Shown here piece after piece: positions 24,739 through 36,875 of a stretch of DNA of 64,000 bases. A model generated the notes under the pieces. The model worked only from the letters and a program-made list of their open reading frames with translations. It was not told where the DNA came from and searched no databases. Positions within the stretch are counted from its first letter, which is position 1, and each line of letters begins with the position of its first letter. Position numbers and translations under genes: made by a program. The stretch is from Hordeum vulgare subsp. vulgare (Eukaryota; Streptophyta; Magnoliopsida; Poales; Poaceae), in assembly GCF_904849725.1 (NCBI RefSeq), contig NC_058524.1, positions 350,359,823-350,423,822 of the forward strand, given 5' to 3'.

Positions 24739-26394
24739 TGATACGTCACAAACTTATCTATAATTTCCGCTTGTTCCATAATCTTTTGGGTGACATTGTT
24801 ATATGTTTTGCTACACTTTTATACCTTTTTACACATATTTGGACTAACCTACTAACTAAGTGTACCCAGTCCTAGTTTCTGTCTACTGATGTCTTCTTTG
24901 CAGGGACTTTTACCCCAATTTACAAAGCCCCAAAAATCCCAAGAAAATATATAAAAATCAGCGTGACGGAAGCTTCACGAGCACCTAAGGTGGGCCAAAG
25001 GCGAGCGAGGGCCTGCCCAGGCGACCACCCTGAACGGCCCCCCTCCTAGCCGCGTCACCAGGACGCCTGGGTGGGGCCCACCTCCTATGGTGCCCTCCTT
25101 CGGCCTATATTTACCTCTCCGAGAGAAAACCCTTATAGGAGATCCAGAATCGCAAATTTCTCCACCGTTCCACCACCGCAGCGCTTCCGAGATCGGGAGC
25201 GTTAGAAGACCTCTTCTCGGCACCCTGCCGGAGGGAGGCTTGACCTCCGGGAGCTTATCCACCAACATGGATGCTTCCCGGAAGTGCCGTGAGTAGTCCT
25301 CCTTGGACCATGAGTCCATGACCAGTAGCTATGTGATGTCTTCTCTCCAATCTTGTGCTTCAATGCTTAGCCCTTGTGAGCTGCCCTACATGATCAAGGC
25401 ATCTATGTAATTTACCTGATGTTTCTATGCTTGGTTTGCTGGGATCCGATGGATTATGAGATTATGTTCAGATTGTGATGAGTTATATATTTGGTTCTCC
25501 TTTTATATTATGTTCTTGAGTAATTCATGCATGTTCTCCGCTGCTTTTTATTGGTTTGGTCGAGTAGTAGATTGTAACTCCAAGAGGGAGCGTTATGCAT
25601 GATTGTGGGTTCATGCCCCCTGATGTCTAGCTTGAGTGTCAGAAACATGAGACTAGGGGATGTGTTGTTGCCACCAGGGAGAAAACAACGGTGCTTGTGA
25701 CCACGGTTGCAAGGATTGTTTACCTTAGGAAAAGTTCGTTAATGCAGCTGTCCGTTACTTTGAGTTTACACTTTGGGTGGGGCTCGCAACTTAATACCAG
25801 CGCGATGTTATGGATAGATAACTCAAGGTGGATGATTAGAGAGTAGATGTTGATGGATAAACAATCTACTTGTCTGGGCATACTGCCCATTACTTTTGAG
25901 CCTCTAACTTTCTAGTAGCATGATTAGCATTGCGGTGCGTTTATAATTCTGTCAATTGCCCAACTGTAATTTGTTTACCCAACATAGTTGTTTATCGTCT
26001 TTTGGGAGAGATACATCACTAGTGAACATCATGGGACTTTGGTCCATATTACCACCATTGTTTACACCTCCACCATTTACTACTTTTATTTACTTTTTTG
26101 TTGTAATCACTATCGCTATTCCCGCTTGTCTTTTGATCCTTTGCAAACTACAAGGCCAGAGAGATTGAGAACCTCTCTGAACTCGTTGGGAGCAAAGTTA
26201 TTTGTTGTGTGTGCGGGTCCAAATCTTCTACTAGCGCCAGAGCAGCGGACACCTACTTGTTGATCCTCGGAGTCCTCCTGGTTCGATAAACCTTACAGTC
26301 CCCTTGTAAGGGAAATCTGCTGCTGACTACATCTCCACCTTCCACTTGGGGTAACCAACGCGGGGCGAGAAGTATATCCATCAACTCGTCATCA
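24739..26394 (+). repeat. 3' LTR of element I
   Basis: 1656 bp, TGATACGTCACAAAC to CATCAACTCGTCATCA. A TATATTTA box lies near 25110 upstream of a GC-rich block. This copy shows the ancestral order of the part that is scrambled in the 5' LTR. Confidence 0.9.
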
Positions 26395-27390
26395 GGCCTC
26401 GCCGCTTTGGAGCTCTGTCGATCTCGGGCTACGGGCCAGCTCCGACGCTCCTTTCACCTCCTCCGTGATCCTAGCAACCTCAGGAGCTTCCCCATCACCT
26501 CCCCAAGCTAATTCACGCCCGTAGTACCTAGTTCATTAGCCTCCCGAAATAGCTCCGACGTAGCTAGCTCGTCGCCGGTGAATCGGGGCCTCCCCGTCAA
26601 GCCCTCGACCACTAGCAGGTAGGCGACGGTGAGCTGGTTCCATTTCTGCCTTCGGTTGGGCTCGAGAACATCGGTAGCATCGCCGGCGTGCCTTCCCTCC
26701 TCTCTGTCCCGAGGTGGAAGACGACCCCGACAGGTGGGGCTCACCTGTCGGTGGCTCCTGTCTCTCCCCCTCTCTTCTCTGTGCCACTGACCGCAGGGGC
26801 CCGGGCGTCAGGTTTGAACCTGGCCGCGCGCGCGCCTGGGCTGGCTGGCTGGCTGGCTGGGCCGGCCCAAGCCTCAAGCCGAGCCATGCGTGAGCCCGAG
26901 CCTCTTTTGTTTTTCTGTTTAATATAGTTTTAAAAGACTTCTATAAAATAATTATTCAATATATTTTTATTATTCTTCCACCATAATTCTTCTAAAAATG
27001 AGTAGTATTTAACACAGACTTTGTACAAATTTTTGAGACAACCTTTCTGTTTTATAATAATTAAAAAGGCTATTTGGAATAGTTTTGCTTCTGTTAAAGT
27101 GATTTTAGAAATAATCCTTTCACTAAAACCAGAGACAATTTTTTTTTAAATAACAATATGGATTTATTAGAATTAAGCAACATTTTTAAAGTGAGTTTGT
27201 GATCTTTTTTTGAGTGAGCTACTTATTGCTTTTTATTTATTACGATGATAGAAACCACGTTTGACGAAGGAATTGGACTTGAAGATCCGAAGACCCCGCA
27301 TACTTAGCTGATCAAGGAAAGCAGCCCTTTGACCATCTTTGAGCATATGTTATATTGCATGCTAGTAAAGCAAATACTCTCATAGCATAT
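26395..27390 (+). repeat. 5' LTR of B, piece 2
   Basis: Aligns with about 61676-62665 of the 3' LTR. It includes a (CTGG)n run near 26836-26862 and ends at catat (27386-27390), the target duplication of element C. No ORF of interest. Confidence 0.88.
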
Positions 27391-28460
27391 TGTAACGCCC
27401 AAGATGCGATCCTATCCTTATTTTGGCAGGAGGACCTCGACGGGGATAGAAGCCCATCTCGTCGTTTCGCAAGAATGGATATCGTTACAAGTACATGTAC
27501 TGAAGAGAAGAGTATATGGAATTGGCTTACACTCGCCACAAGTTACATCAGAGTCACATCATTATAATACATAAATGTCATGAAGAAGAGCAGGGTCCGA
27601 ATACGGACGAAAACAAACGAGAAAAGAAAACGACGTCCATCCTTGCTATCCTAGGCTGCCGGCTTGGAACCCATCCTAAATCGAAGAACAAGAAGAAGAA
27701 GAAGCAACTCCAAATGACCAATCATCGCGCTCACGTCTTAATAGCGCTTTACCTGAACCTGCAACTGGTGTTGTAGTAAACTGTGAGCCACAAGGGACTC
27801 AGCAATCTCATTTCCAAAGGTATCAAGACTAGCAAAGCTTAATGGGTGAGGTATGGTTAAGTGGTGAGGCTGCAGCAAGCGACTAAGCAATATATGAGGT
27901 GGCTAACTTACGAGTACAAGAATAAGAGGGAGATGATCTACGCATAGCGGACGTGAGCTACTGATGATCAAATGAATGATCCTGAACACCTACTTACGTC
28001 AGACATAACACCTCCGTGTCCTCAATCGGAGAAGGAACTCGCAAAAGAGACAATCACGGTTACACACTCAGTTGGCATATTTTAATTAAGTTAACTTCAA
28101 GTTATCTAGAACCGGATGTTAAACAAAGTTTCCACATTGCCACATAACCGCGGGCATGACTTTCTGAAAGATTTAACCCTGCAGGGGTGCTCCAACTAGT
28201 CCATCACAAACTACCACATGCTGCGACGGAATGACCTCGATGAAGGAAACCCGTGATCTCCTCGGATCCCTATTGGAAAACCTCAACCTTAAGTTAGCTC
28301 AAAGCATCCTCGAAATCCCTCGCACAAGACGCTCGATAAAGGTAAAACAAGTCCAGCAAGGCCGCCCAGCGTGTTGATGATCCCGATAGGAACCGCGTAT
28401 CTCGTTCTCACGACACGAAGGATGAGCAATACGTACGGTGGCCGGATAGAAATCCCCCGA
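27391..28460 (-). repeat. 3' LTR of C, piece 1 (LTR end)
   Basis: Matches 46578-47637 closely; on the minus strand it ends CTTGGGCGTTACA. The outermost five bases at the right, cccga (28456-28460), are duplicated on the other side of D. Confidence 0.9.
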
Positions 28461-31400
28461 TGTAGCGACCCGACTCAAGACGAGTCAAGCCTATGTGCTT
28501 CTGTGCCATCCCTGGATCAGTATGCTGGCACACACAGTACATCAATGTATATATAAAAGTGCAATCACTTGTAAATAGCGTAAAACTGATATATACCTTA
28601 AATATTTCAGTGGGAGCAGTCAAGGGAGTGGAGTCCCAATAAACACCAACGGCAAGTTGAGTGTAGACCGTAACCCTGAATCGTACTCTTACTCGTCGAA
28701 GAAAAATATCTGCAACATAAGACGTTGCAGCCGTGTAGGTCAGCATATTGAATATGCAGGCAAGTCACATAAGAGAGGGGTGAAAAGTAATCACCGATAC
28801 TATATGCATATATGGCAGGTGGGGCTATAAGTTTTAGCGAAAAGCAAGTTTTCTCCTACATCAAGAGAGGGCTAAAAGCAAAATATTACTACAAAGGTTG
28901 GTTGTTAACGAGATGGTTCCGCCAACCAGTTCTCGTACCCGAGTTGTCAATAATTACCCTCATCAAATATATTTAATGGTGTTGAGAAATCCAGATAACT
29001 TCAGTTCCTTTGGCTCAAGTTGTCCATGACCGTGGACACGGCTAATCGATTAGGTTTGAGTACTCTGCAGACTTTTGCACACGTTCCCCACAAGATTTGA
29101 TCGCCTCCGAGTATGTCCTCGCACTTCAGGGTGTTTGAAGACCTGATGATCAAAACATGGTCTTTCAACGGGTCCCTCTGAATCCCTGTCGGTGCCCATC
29201 CATTCCTACCGTTCGTCTACATCTGCTAGCACCGCCTGTCCAGAGTCGCCGCGTTGTCCAACCAAGCCAGAGCCCATAATGACTTGTGGCTGTGCAGGTA
29301 AGCCTTGGGTCTTGAAAATATCCATCCGTCTCTTTGAGCCCGGGTGAAGCTTTCCGCAGGATGTCATGGCCTCTCCAGCATCCCGGGTCATCCACTGGGT
29401 TCTCCAGGGAGCCGATCAACTGTCCTTGACCCAAAGTTGCATTGCGTCCCGAGGTCTTGAAAATCTTGTCTTAACCGGTCTTGATTATTTAATCAACCTC
29501 GCATCACTCGTGTTATGCACTCAACCGAAATCCCGTCTACTCAAGCGTAGCAATATGAAATTTGTTGTCCCGGGGCCAAGTATCGGGGTTGTTGTGTGCC
29601 TACCACATGATACTACAATCTATACTAAAATTTCCAAGTACCTAAGCAGCATGCAATTTGGGCATAGGATGGTAGAACTACGATGCATAAAACATAGGTG
29701 ATAGTATGATCAAAGTGACTTGCCTGGTATTACTTGATGAAGATAGTCGCTCTCAAAATCCTGATAATTCTACTCGCCACACTCCGAGCAATCTATCGTA
29801 AATGAATAGCATTCAATAAACATTCATGTCAAAAGAGGAACAACCAAGAGAACATAAGTACAAAGCATGTCTTGGTGCAAAATAACAACGTACTAAGGTT
29901 TAATAAAAAGGTCCTAAGTGTGTTGTAAAGTGAAGGTGCATGAATGAGATCAAAAGAGGTGGACGATGAACTATTGCTATATAAGCTCTACTTGCATACA
30001 CTATGGGAGACGATCAAAAATATTGGGAGAACAACATGAATGTTGTTTGACAAATAGTATAAGACATAAGAATTTATTTGTAGAAAGAATTTCTTGAAAT
30101 GGAGCACTACAACGCAAGTTATAGCGAATTGAAGTATGAATTGAATTTGCATTCAAAAGGTCAAGAGAAGTTGAACTGAAGTACGATGGTTATGTACAAA
30201 AATATATGACATGAGTGTTTAGGGGTAAAAGGAATCAATTGAAAAGGTGGTACGATTTGCAAGATAAGATCAAATGAATGTTCGAATACAAATTTGAATC
30301 GCTCAAATTTATAAGGTTCAAAGGTCGAAACTAATGATGCTACTGGATATAGGAGATCAATATGAGCGTGTAGAAAAAAGAATTACTAGATTTGAACTAG
30401 CGGATCAAAAGATACAAATACTTCAATATAACATTGAATCGGCTTAGAACGATGTGAACACTTTTGGGCACTAATAGATAAATCTGATTTGATCAAAATT
30501 ATAGGTTGAAAAGTTAAAACTAATGATACAAACGGGAAGATTACTTTGATACGAATCCGACGCAATTGGATTCATCTAAAACGGAGCTACGGATAAAAAG
30601 ATATGATCAAAAGAAGTTTGAATATGAATATGAACAAATTTCCAAATTTGAAAATTTCAAAAAGTTGATATGATAGGTTCACCGGATAGGTGGGATCAAG
30701 ACGAAACTCTAGGCGTTGGTTTCATCTAATTTGGATAAACGAGTAAAAAGTTATGGCTATTTGAAAAATCAGGGCCAAGCTGTTTTACGGAAGAAAAGTG
30801 CTACGTCTAAAAGAATTCTAGTACTAATGTGGAAATACGAAGACTAATTAATATATCTAATTACTCTACCTTATACTAGTGTAGGAATACTAATCTAGAA
30901 ATAATAAACTACGGGAGTAAAAAAATACGAAGAAAAATACCTTTAGAATGTAGAGTAAGAATTAATTCCAATGAGGAGACGACTTCGAGAAATCCCGCCG
31001 AAGAGAAAAGAATATTTTTATTTAATAAATCTAGTTAAACCAAAAGATTGATTTAACCCGAAATAGATGATTTTTGGATGCTCCTATGGGTCTATATTTA
31101 TATGTGAAAGGGAGGTGTAAAGGTCCATAGATAAACAATGTGGGACTAAACATATACGTAATGTAGGAAACTAGAAAAAAAGAGGGAAAGAGAGGTGCCG
31201 CATGGGCCAAAGCAATTCGGCCACCGCACAACACATGCACATGGTTGGGCTGGTTGGCCTCGGCGCGCTTTGTTTTTTTTTTCGAACGAACAATTTTTTT
31301 AAAAAAAACAAAGAAGAAAAACGTATAAATGAAAAAGAGAGAACATTTTATATAGACATATTATATATCAAAATTTTCAGAATAAAATTTTCTAAAACAT

Positions 31401-31771
31401 GAACATATTTGCAAAACAAAAAAAATACTCTTTTAAAAAAATTATTTTTTTGCAATAACTTTAAAATGAAAAAGAATTTGAATTTCAAATAAATTGCAAA
31501 TACCTAAAATTTGAATCATGACATTGTCTCTGATTTTGGAGTGTCATTTTCCTCCTCTCGTTTGATTTTTTTAATCAAAGGGTTTTGAAAATATTCAAAC
31601 TCAAAATTGAAAAGGGATTCAAAATAGAAAATCTTGGGAAAGTCATTTTATTCCCTCTCATTTTTTTTGAGAAGTTTCAAATTCCACTCAAGTTTCAATC
31701 ACTCAAACAAACAAACAATCAATGTAATAATTATATTAACATCCCAAAATTTATAATTTTGGGATGTTACA
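28461..31771 (-). mobile_element. Element D: solo LTR inserted in C's 3' LTR
   Basis: 3311 bp. On the minus strand it starts TGTAACATCCCAAAATT and ends GAGTCGGGTCGCTACA. A perfect 5-bp duplication cccga lies at 28456-28460 and 31772-31776, and C's other LTR is uninterrupted here. No primer site, PPT or coding region lies inside, which fits a solo LTR left by recombination between two LTRs. 29700-31700 is very AT-rich. Orientation is inferred from the terminal sequences. Confidence 0.85.
31741..31765. repeat. Perfect palindrome at the end of solo LTR D
   Basis: ATCCCAAAAT, TTATA, ATTTTGGGAT: 10-bp arms with a 5-nt loop, six bases from the LTR terminus. It could form a hairpin in DNA or RNA. 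Role unknown. Confidence 0.8.
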
Positions 31772-34541
31772 CCCGAGTTGCCCCGGGTGGCCCCACAAGT
31801 GGCTCTATTTTGGACCAGCACCATCAACACTGGCCCTTCCTGTATTATGTTGAATTACTCCTCGGGCAGCATTAACTCCCTATGCTTGCAGTATTAACAA
31901 AATTGTTATGTTGGGCAAATATAGAACCAATGTTGGGCCTTGCCAGATGAGCTTTATCCTAAAACGAGAATCTAGGGGGTCCCCATAACAACCCCAAGCA
32001 TGTTAGGGGCGCTCATTTATGGAACATAACACCGATAGCCGAAACTAAGGGCGCAAAGGTGGAACAAAACACCAGGCTAGAAAGGCCGAGCCTTCCACCT
32101 TTTACCAAGTATATAGGTGCATTAAATTAAATAGCAATTAATATGGTGATATAACAAGGAACCCATGTTATCACATGGAAGCAACTGCACCTGCAACTAG
32201 CAACGCTAACACATGGTTCAACAAGCGGTAACATAGCCAATCAGTGGTTTGCTAGGTGGTGAACAAGTGGTAGGAAGCGAGACATAACGATAGAAACGGT
32301 AAAACTAGCATGGCAATGATAGTAATGGTATCTGGGGAAATGGTCATCTTGACTGAGATCCCGCTTGGAAGAAGAACGACTCCTAACACTCCGAAGCTGT
32401 TGGAACTCAATCGAGACGAAGCAAACCGGAAACAAGAATTAACACACGACATTCACCACGGCATATGAACGAAAATATGCAATCCACATATGATGCATGA
32501 TCACTTGAATATATGCAAGACATGGCATGGAAATTCACAACAATCAAACACTACACGTTAAGTGAAGTTCAATATGCAACGAGTTGAATTTTGACGAAGC
32601 TCCACATACGAATTATTTAGTTCCATCCTGATTAGGTACATGGCAGTATTAAATGTGGTTAAATATGGCAAGAGGTGAAGCGTAATTAAACTACCTATCT
32701 AGGCTTTTTAAATGAGGTCGGAAACGACTTATAGCATCTCCGAACCGACCCCATATGTCAATTTATAATTTTGTCCAGATCAGAATTAACATGTTTTAAT
32801 ATTTGTTAAACAGAAAAATAAATAGGTTCACACGACTCTACACGGTGTTCCAATAAATTTACACATAGAGAACATCTCCAACGGAGCTACGACTCAAAAG
32901 ATACGAACACCGCAAGATATGATGGCATGAATGCAATATGTGTGCAACTGTCACAAGCATTTCAAAAACATACAACCAGCAAGATAATATGAAACTACAC
33001 GAGATTCTAACCAAGTTCCATATAGGACACGATCAAAACGGAGCAACGGTTCAACAAATACAAGCTACACAAGAAATAGTCATAATCTGCCAAAAACAGC
33101 AACATGGCATTTTCTACACCCCAAAACAACAAGCTACATAAATCCAAAATTCTCAAACAAGGCATGAGACAGTAGAGGGCAAGATACACTTCAACACACT
33201 ACTAATAACATTTAGCATGGCAACATGGATCACTAGGAAAAAAACTCATAAAATGGCATCTCACACACAGTTTGAGACTTGGTGAAAATATCAGTTTTTG
33301 ACAGTGCAGTTTTCGATCTGAAGGCATATTGACAGCAGCAAAACTATATGCTACAGGCCTCCAAATGACATGAAAATTCACGGCATGCTAGAGAATCTTA
33401 AGGACTACAAATAACACAATTGCACCAACCTCAAAAGAGCTATAGACCACCCGAAAACTCATTGTAAGACAACAACAAAATATAACAGATTTCAGACTTA
33501 GAAATATTTCAGCATCTCCAAATCAGCACTATTTTCTAGCATGTGGACAACAAGCAAACAAAACCTAAACATGGATTTCTATTGCACCCAAATTTACCAG
33601 AGGCTAGCCTACACACCCAAGGGCATATCTCTAGTTGACAACTCATGCATATCACACACGGATTAAATCACACAAAATAGACAAGAGGGCAACATGGCAA
33701 AATATCATGCACATAAACTTATTCGAAATACAAAACTGAAAACACAATTAAATTCTATGGATTTTTCTACCCTCGAAAACATATATAATATGTGGGGTTC
33801 GAAAAATAAACTAGCGCCACACGTATATGCAAGAATATGTCCTAAACACGACAAAGCGAAACTATTGACGGCACCTACATGCAAAATAGAGAGACACTAT
33901 CTAAAATACATGGCAAAGGGTCCCGAACAACATGAACATTTTATCTACGGGGTTGGAACAATCTGGACACGCGCAAAAATAAATACGGGATAATTCCCTA
34001 TTAGGACAACACACAATTCTAGGCATACGGCGGTTCAAACCACTCCAAACATGCATGCAAGTTGCAAAATATTAATCTACGTAAAAAACTACACGAGTTA
34101 CATATATAATACGTCCTGATCCGATGCACTGTTAAAAAGCTACACACGTTTAAATATCTAGCATTTTTCTGAAATTAATAAATTCACGAAAGCTAATAAA
34201 AACCTAATCGGGCCGAAATCGAGAACAGGCCCAAACCTAGGCATGTGCACCCATTAAAAATCGCACAATGTGGTTCTCACCTCGCGGGCCAAGCCATCAG
34301 CTGGAGGTGCTAGGCAGGCCGGTGGTCAAGCTGAAGCTGGGCCTGGCTCCTGGCTTGGGCAGGCCGTGGCCTGGGGCGCTGCAGCAACCGGGCCGCTCAA
34401 CGCTGGTTGGAGGCCCATGGGGCCATGGACGGGAGTGGCGACCTGCTCCTCTCGTCCCCGATCGGGAGCGGCGGATGACGGAGCAGGCGGGGCGGCGGCT
34501 AGGCGCAAGGCGGAGGCGGAGGCGAGCGGAGGGTCATTCCG
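31772..34541 (-). repeat. 3' LTR of C, piece 2
   Basis: Aligns with 47634-50508 of the other LTR, with several small indels: 45 bp absent near 32255, 35 bp near 32380 and 25 bp near 34268 compared with the right copy. It ends where E begins. Open frames in the GC-rich part (34268-34567) are not genes, because the other LTR copy breaks them. Confidence 0.88.
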
Positions 34542-34854
34542 CTATAAGGAGGGGTAAGGCGCCCTAAGAGGCAACAGATTCACAACTTAGGTCTATACAA
34601 GACAAATCATGAGATAGACAGATAAGACACCCACGAGATTAGAGGTGCCGAGTCTACATCCTTGTAATCGAGATCATCATCTTCATCAATGAAACACAAG
34701 CAGGATGTAGGCTTTTACCTCCATCGGAGGGGCCGAACCTGGGTAAACCCGCGTCTCTCTATTCCGACCAACCCCTCTCAAGCCGCCACATGGTTGTGAT
34801 GGCCTCACACCTAAGTCCTTCTACGAGGACATCTACCATGACAAAAACACGACA
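34542..34854 (+). repeat. 3' part of E's left (plus-strand) LTR
   Basis: Matches the inverse of 42834-43147. It starts inside the TATA motif (CTATAAGG; the right copy has CCTATATAAGG) and ends ACACGACA before the primer site. The upstream half of the LTR is missing. Confidence 0.8.
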
Positions 34855-34856
34855 GT

Positions 34857-34874
34857 TGGCGCACACCATGGGGC
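34857..34874 (+). promoter_or_regulatory. Primer-binding site of E, left copy
   Basis: TGGCGCACACCATGGGGC, two bases after the LTR end. The right copy (42832-42814, minus) reads TGGCGCCCACCGTGGGGC. I do not assign the tRNA with confidence. Confidence 0.6.
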
Positions 34875-35905
34875 CGATCGCACGGTGGTATTGAGTTCTT
34901 GGAGGGATCTCTTCAGGGATCAAGAAGGTTGCGGTGTGTCAGATGTTAAAGAGCCGGTGCAGAAGATCACATCACGCTACCACGAAAGAGAAGAAGACCA
35001 TGATCAAAAACAGATCGACCACTAGTTCCAAGCCAGGCGCCGAGTCGCCACGACTTCACCTCGCCTCGTTTCGATGCGTCCGAGCCGGCCTTGGCCGCCT
35101 TGCGTCCGAGTTGCTATGACTTTGCCTTAACTCGCGCCTGCCTTTGCTGGTGCAAGCCGGAATTGCCCTCGGCTTGCGTCGCCGCGTCCGAAACGGCCTT
35201 GATCGCCTCGTGTCCGAGTCGTTGTGTCCTAGCATCGTCGCATGCAGTCCCGTTCCGCCACGGCAGCATGCTGGCTGCTTCGCCATCTCCACCCAGTCAC
35301 GCCAGCGTCGCCTCATCTCCGTGCGCTGCTCTGCGGCATGGCAGAGCCTCTACTTGCTCACTTACCTCAACCACGCTTGCTGCTCCACGCCTAGGCCGGT
35401 CTGCCCAGCTTTGCCCGCTCCACCCAGGCCCGGCCCTGAGGGGGTGCAGGGGGGCGGCCGCCCCGGGCCCCAGAAATTCAGGGGCCCCTCCCCAGGTATG
35501 TATACAGCTAGTGCGTGGCCGCTGGCAAACGTATCGAACTTTGTCTCAGAAAAAAAGGAAACATACCGAACTAGCAATTCTTTATATTCCATCACGTACT
35601 AATTAGCTCTAACAAAATCATCACGCCATATCCTATGCCATCCTTTCCGCGATAACCAACACACCGCCATGCTCCTTCCTCCTGCGGTCGCCTTCTTCCT
35701 GATTTCTATTCCTAGGGCCCCCAGTTGCTAGAGGCGGCGCTTTGATCTCATGCACACACTCATCGCCGATTCGCCAACTTATCATGCTGCCATTTTTCTT
35801 AGTCAGAATACTCAGTACGCGCCGCCGCTTTGATCTCTGGCCTTTAGGCGCTGGACATGCACACACTCATCGTTCTCCGATCTAATTTCCTTCCTAATTC
35901 CTGTA

Positions 35906-36036
35906 GGCTTTGTTCGGTTGACAAGTATTTTAAGGGATTTTGGCAAGTATTAAGGGGGATTAGACCCCTACAAATCAAAATACCTCCAAATCCCCTCCAA
36001 TAATCCTCTAAAGAAGAGGTGTAACCGAACAAAGCC
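35906..36036. mobile_element. Element G: 131-bp MITE inside hAT F
   Basis: Termini GGCTTTGTTCGGTTG and, inverted, GGCTTTGTTCGGTTA form 14-bp inverted repeats, flanked by gta on both sides (35903-35905, 36037-36039). A 3-bp duplication suggests a Tourist/Harbinger-like MITE, although the usual target is TWA. The interior is non-coding. Confidence 0.8.
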
Positions 36037-36759
36037 GTAGGAAGACGAGTCCACATCGCGTCATTGGGTCATTGCTGAACGCCCTACCACCAAAGCTGAG
36101 CCGATCGTCCAAGCTCAAAGGTACTCCTTAATCCTTAATACCTACCCACTATACGTTTAGTACTCATTAGGTAATTTATCCTTAACATACATGCTGCATA
36201 GATCTCATCAATCAACCTTTTGATGTCATTCTTTATTTATTTATTTTCAGCTCGGTCAAAAATGATACAATGACTGAATGATACAACGAGAGAGGCTATC
36301 TTGATAAATAGAATCAAGACAAATAATGGTGCTTCACTGAACCCAAATAATGATTGATAGGAATTCTGAATCTGAACAAGAGGAAAATGTTGATATCAAT
36401 ATCGGTGATAAAAATGTAAGGGATCCTGATAGTACAATTGTTTCAATAGATTCACATGGAGAATCTGCTAGTGTTGATGAACATCTAGGTTTGCATTTTT
36501 CTTAATTAAAAATTCTTAAATTCACTTTGCTAGATGGTGTAATTTATACTATAGTGATTTTGAGTATGCCAGAGTAGTCACTTTTTATCCAAATGCCTCT
36601 ATTGGTTATAGTCTTCTTTCCGGGGAAAAAAATCTTCGGCAATTCCAATTATATCAATATTTTCTTTAATTTATTTATTTCCAATTTATTACTCTTGGAA
36701 TTGTCTATTTATCTCATTGGTTGAAATAAGTTCTCAGAGTTAAAAATATTGAGTATTTA

Positions 36760-36875
36760 AGATCAAGGATGCTTCAACTGAGATTAAATGGTTTGACAAC
36801 GTTATGCATCGAAAAGTAATTATTGAATAAAATTGACATCGACCTCATCATAAATGACTTTGCATCAAGGAATGC
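36760..36875 (+). pseudogene. hAT transposase C-terminal (dimerisation) fragment
   Basis: The frame reads SRMLQLRLNGLTTLCI, then after a stop LLNKIDIDLIINDFASRNA. This pattern is usual near the C-terminus of plant hAT transposases of the TTF-zinc-finger type. It is interrupted and has no upstream catalytic domain, so it is a fossil. Confidence 0.65.

Larger units (their letters stand above)
19467..26394 (+). mobile_element. Element I: Athila-like gypsy element without pol, inserted in B's 5' LTR
   Basis: 5' LTR 19467-20805 and 3' LTR 24739-26394, both TG...CA and both starting TGATACGTC. tRNA-Asp primer site at 20816, PPT before 24739. Target-site duplication ggccc/ggcct (19462-19466 and 26395-26399), the second copy with one substitution; B's 3' LTR has a single ggccc at this point. 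It carries gag/protease remnants only, so it depended on another element. Confidence 0.92.

Noticed and set aside
28461..31771. Element D as a DNA transposon, because its ends TGTAGCGACCC / TGTAACATCCC are similar
   Set aside because: A 5-bp duplication, TG...CA ends and over 3 kb of non-coding sequence fit a solo LTR better. The end similarity is only partial (8 of 11).
34268..35606. Overlapping long GC-rich open frames that might be read as a host gene
   Set aside because: 34268-34541 lies in C's LTR and is broken in the sister LTR. The rest is E leader, repeated in inverse at 42100-42630. No domain, splice pattern or codon signal was recognised.
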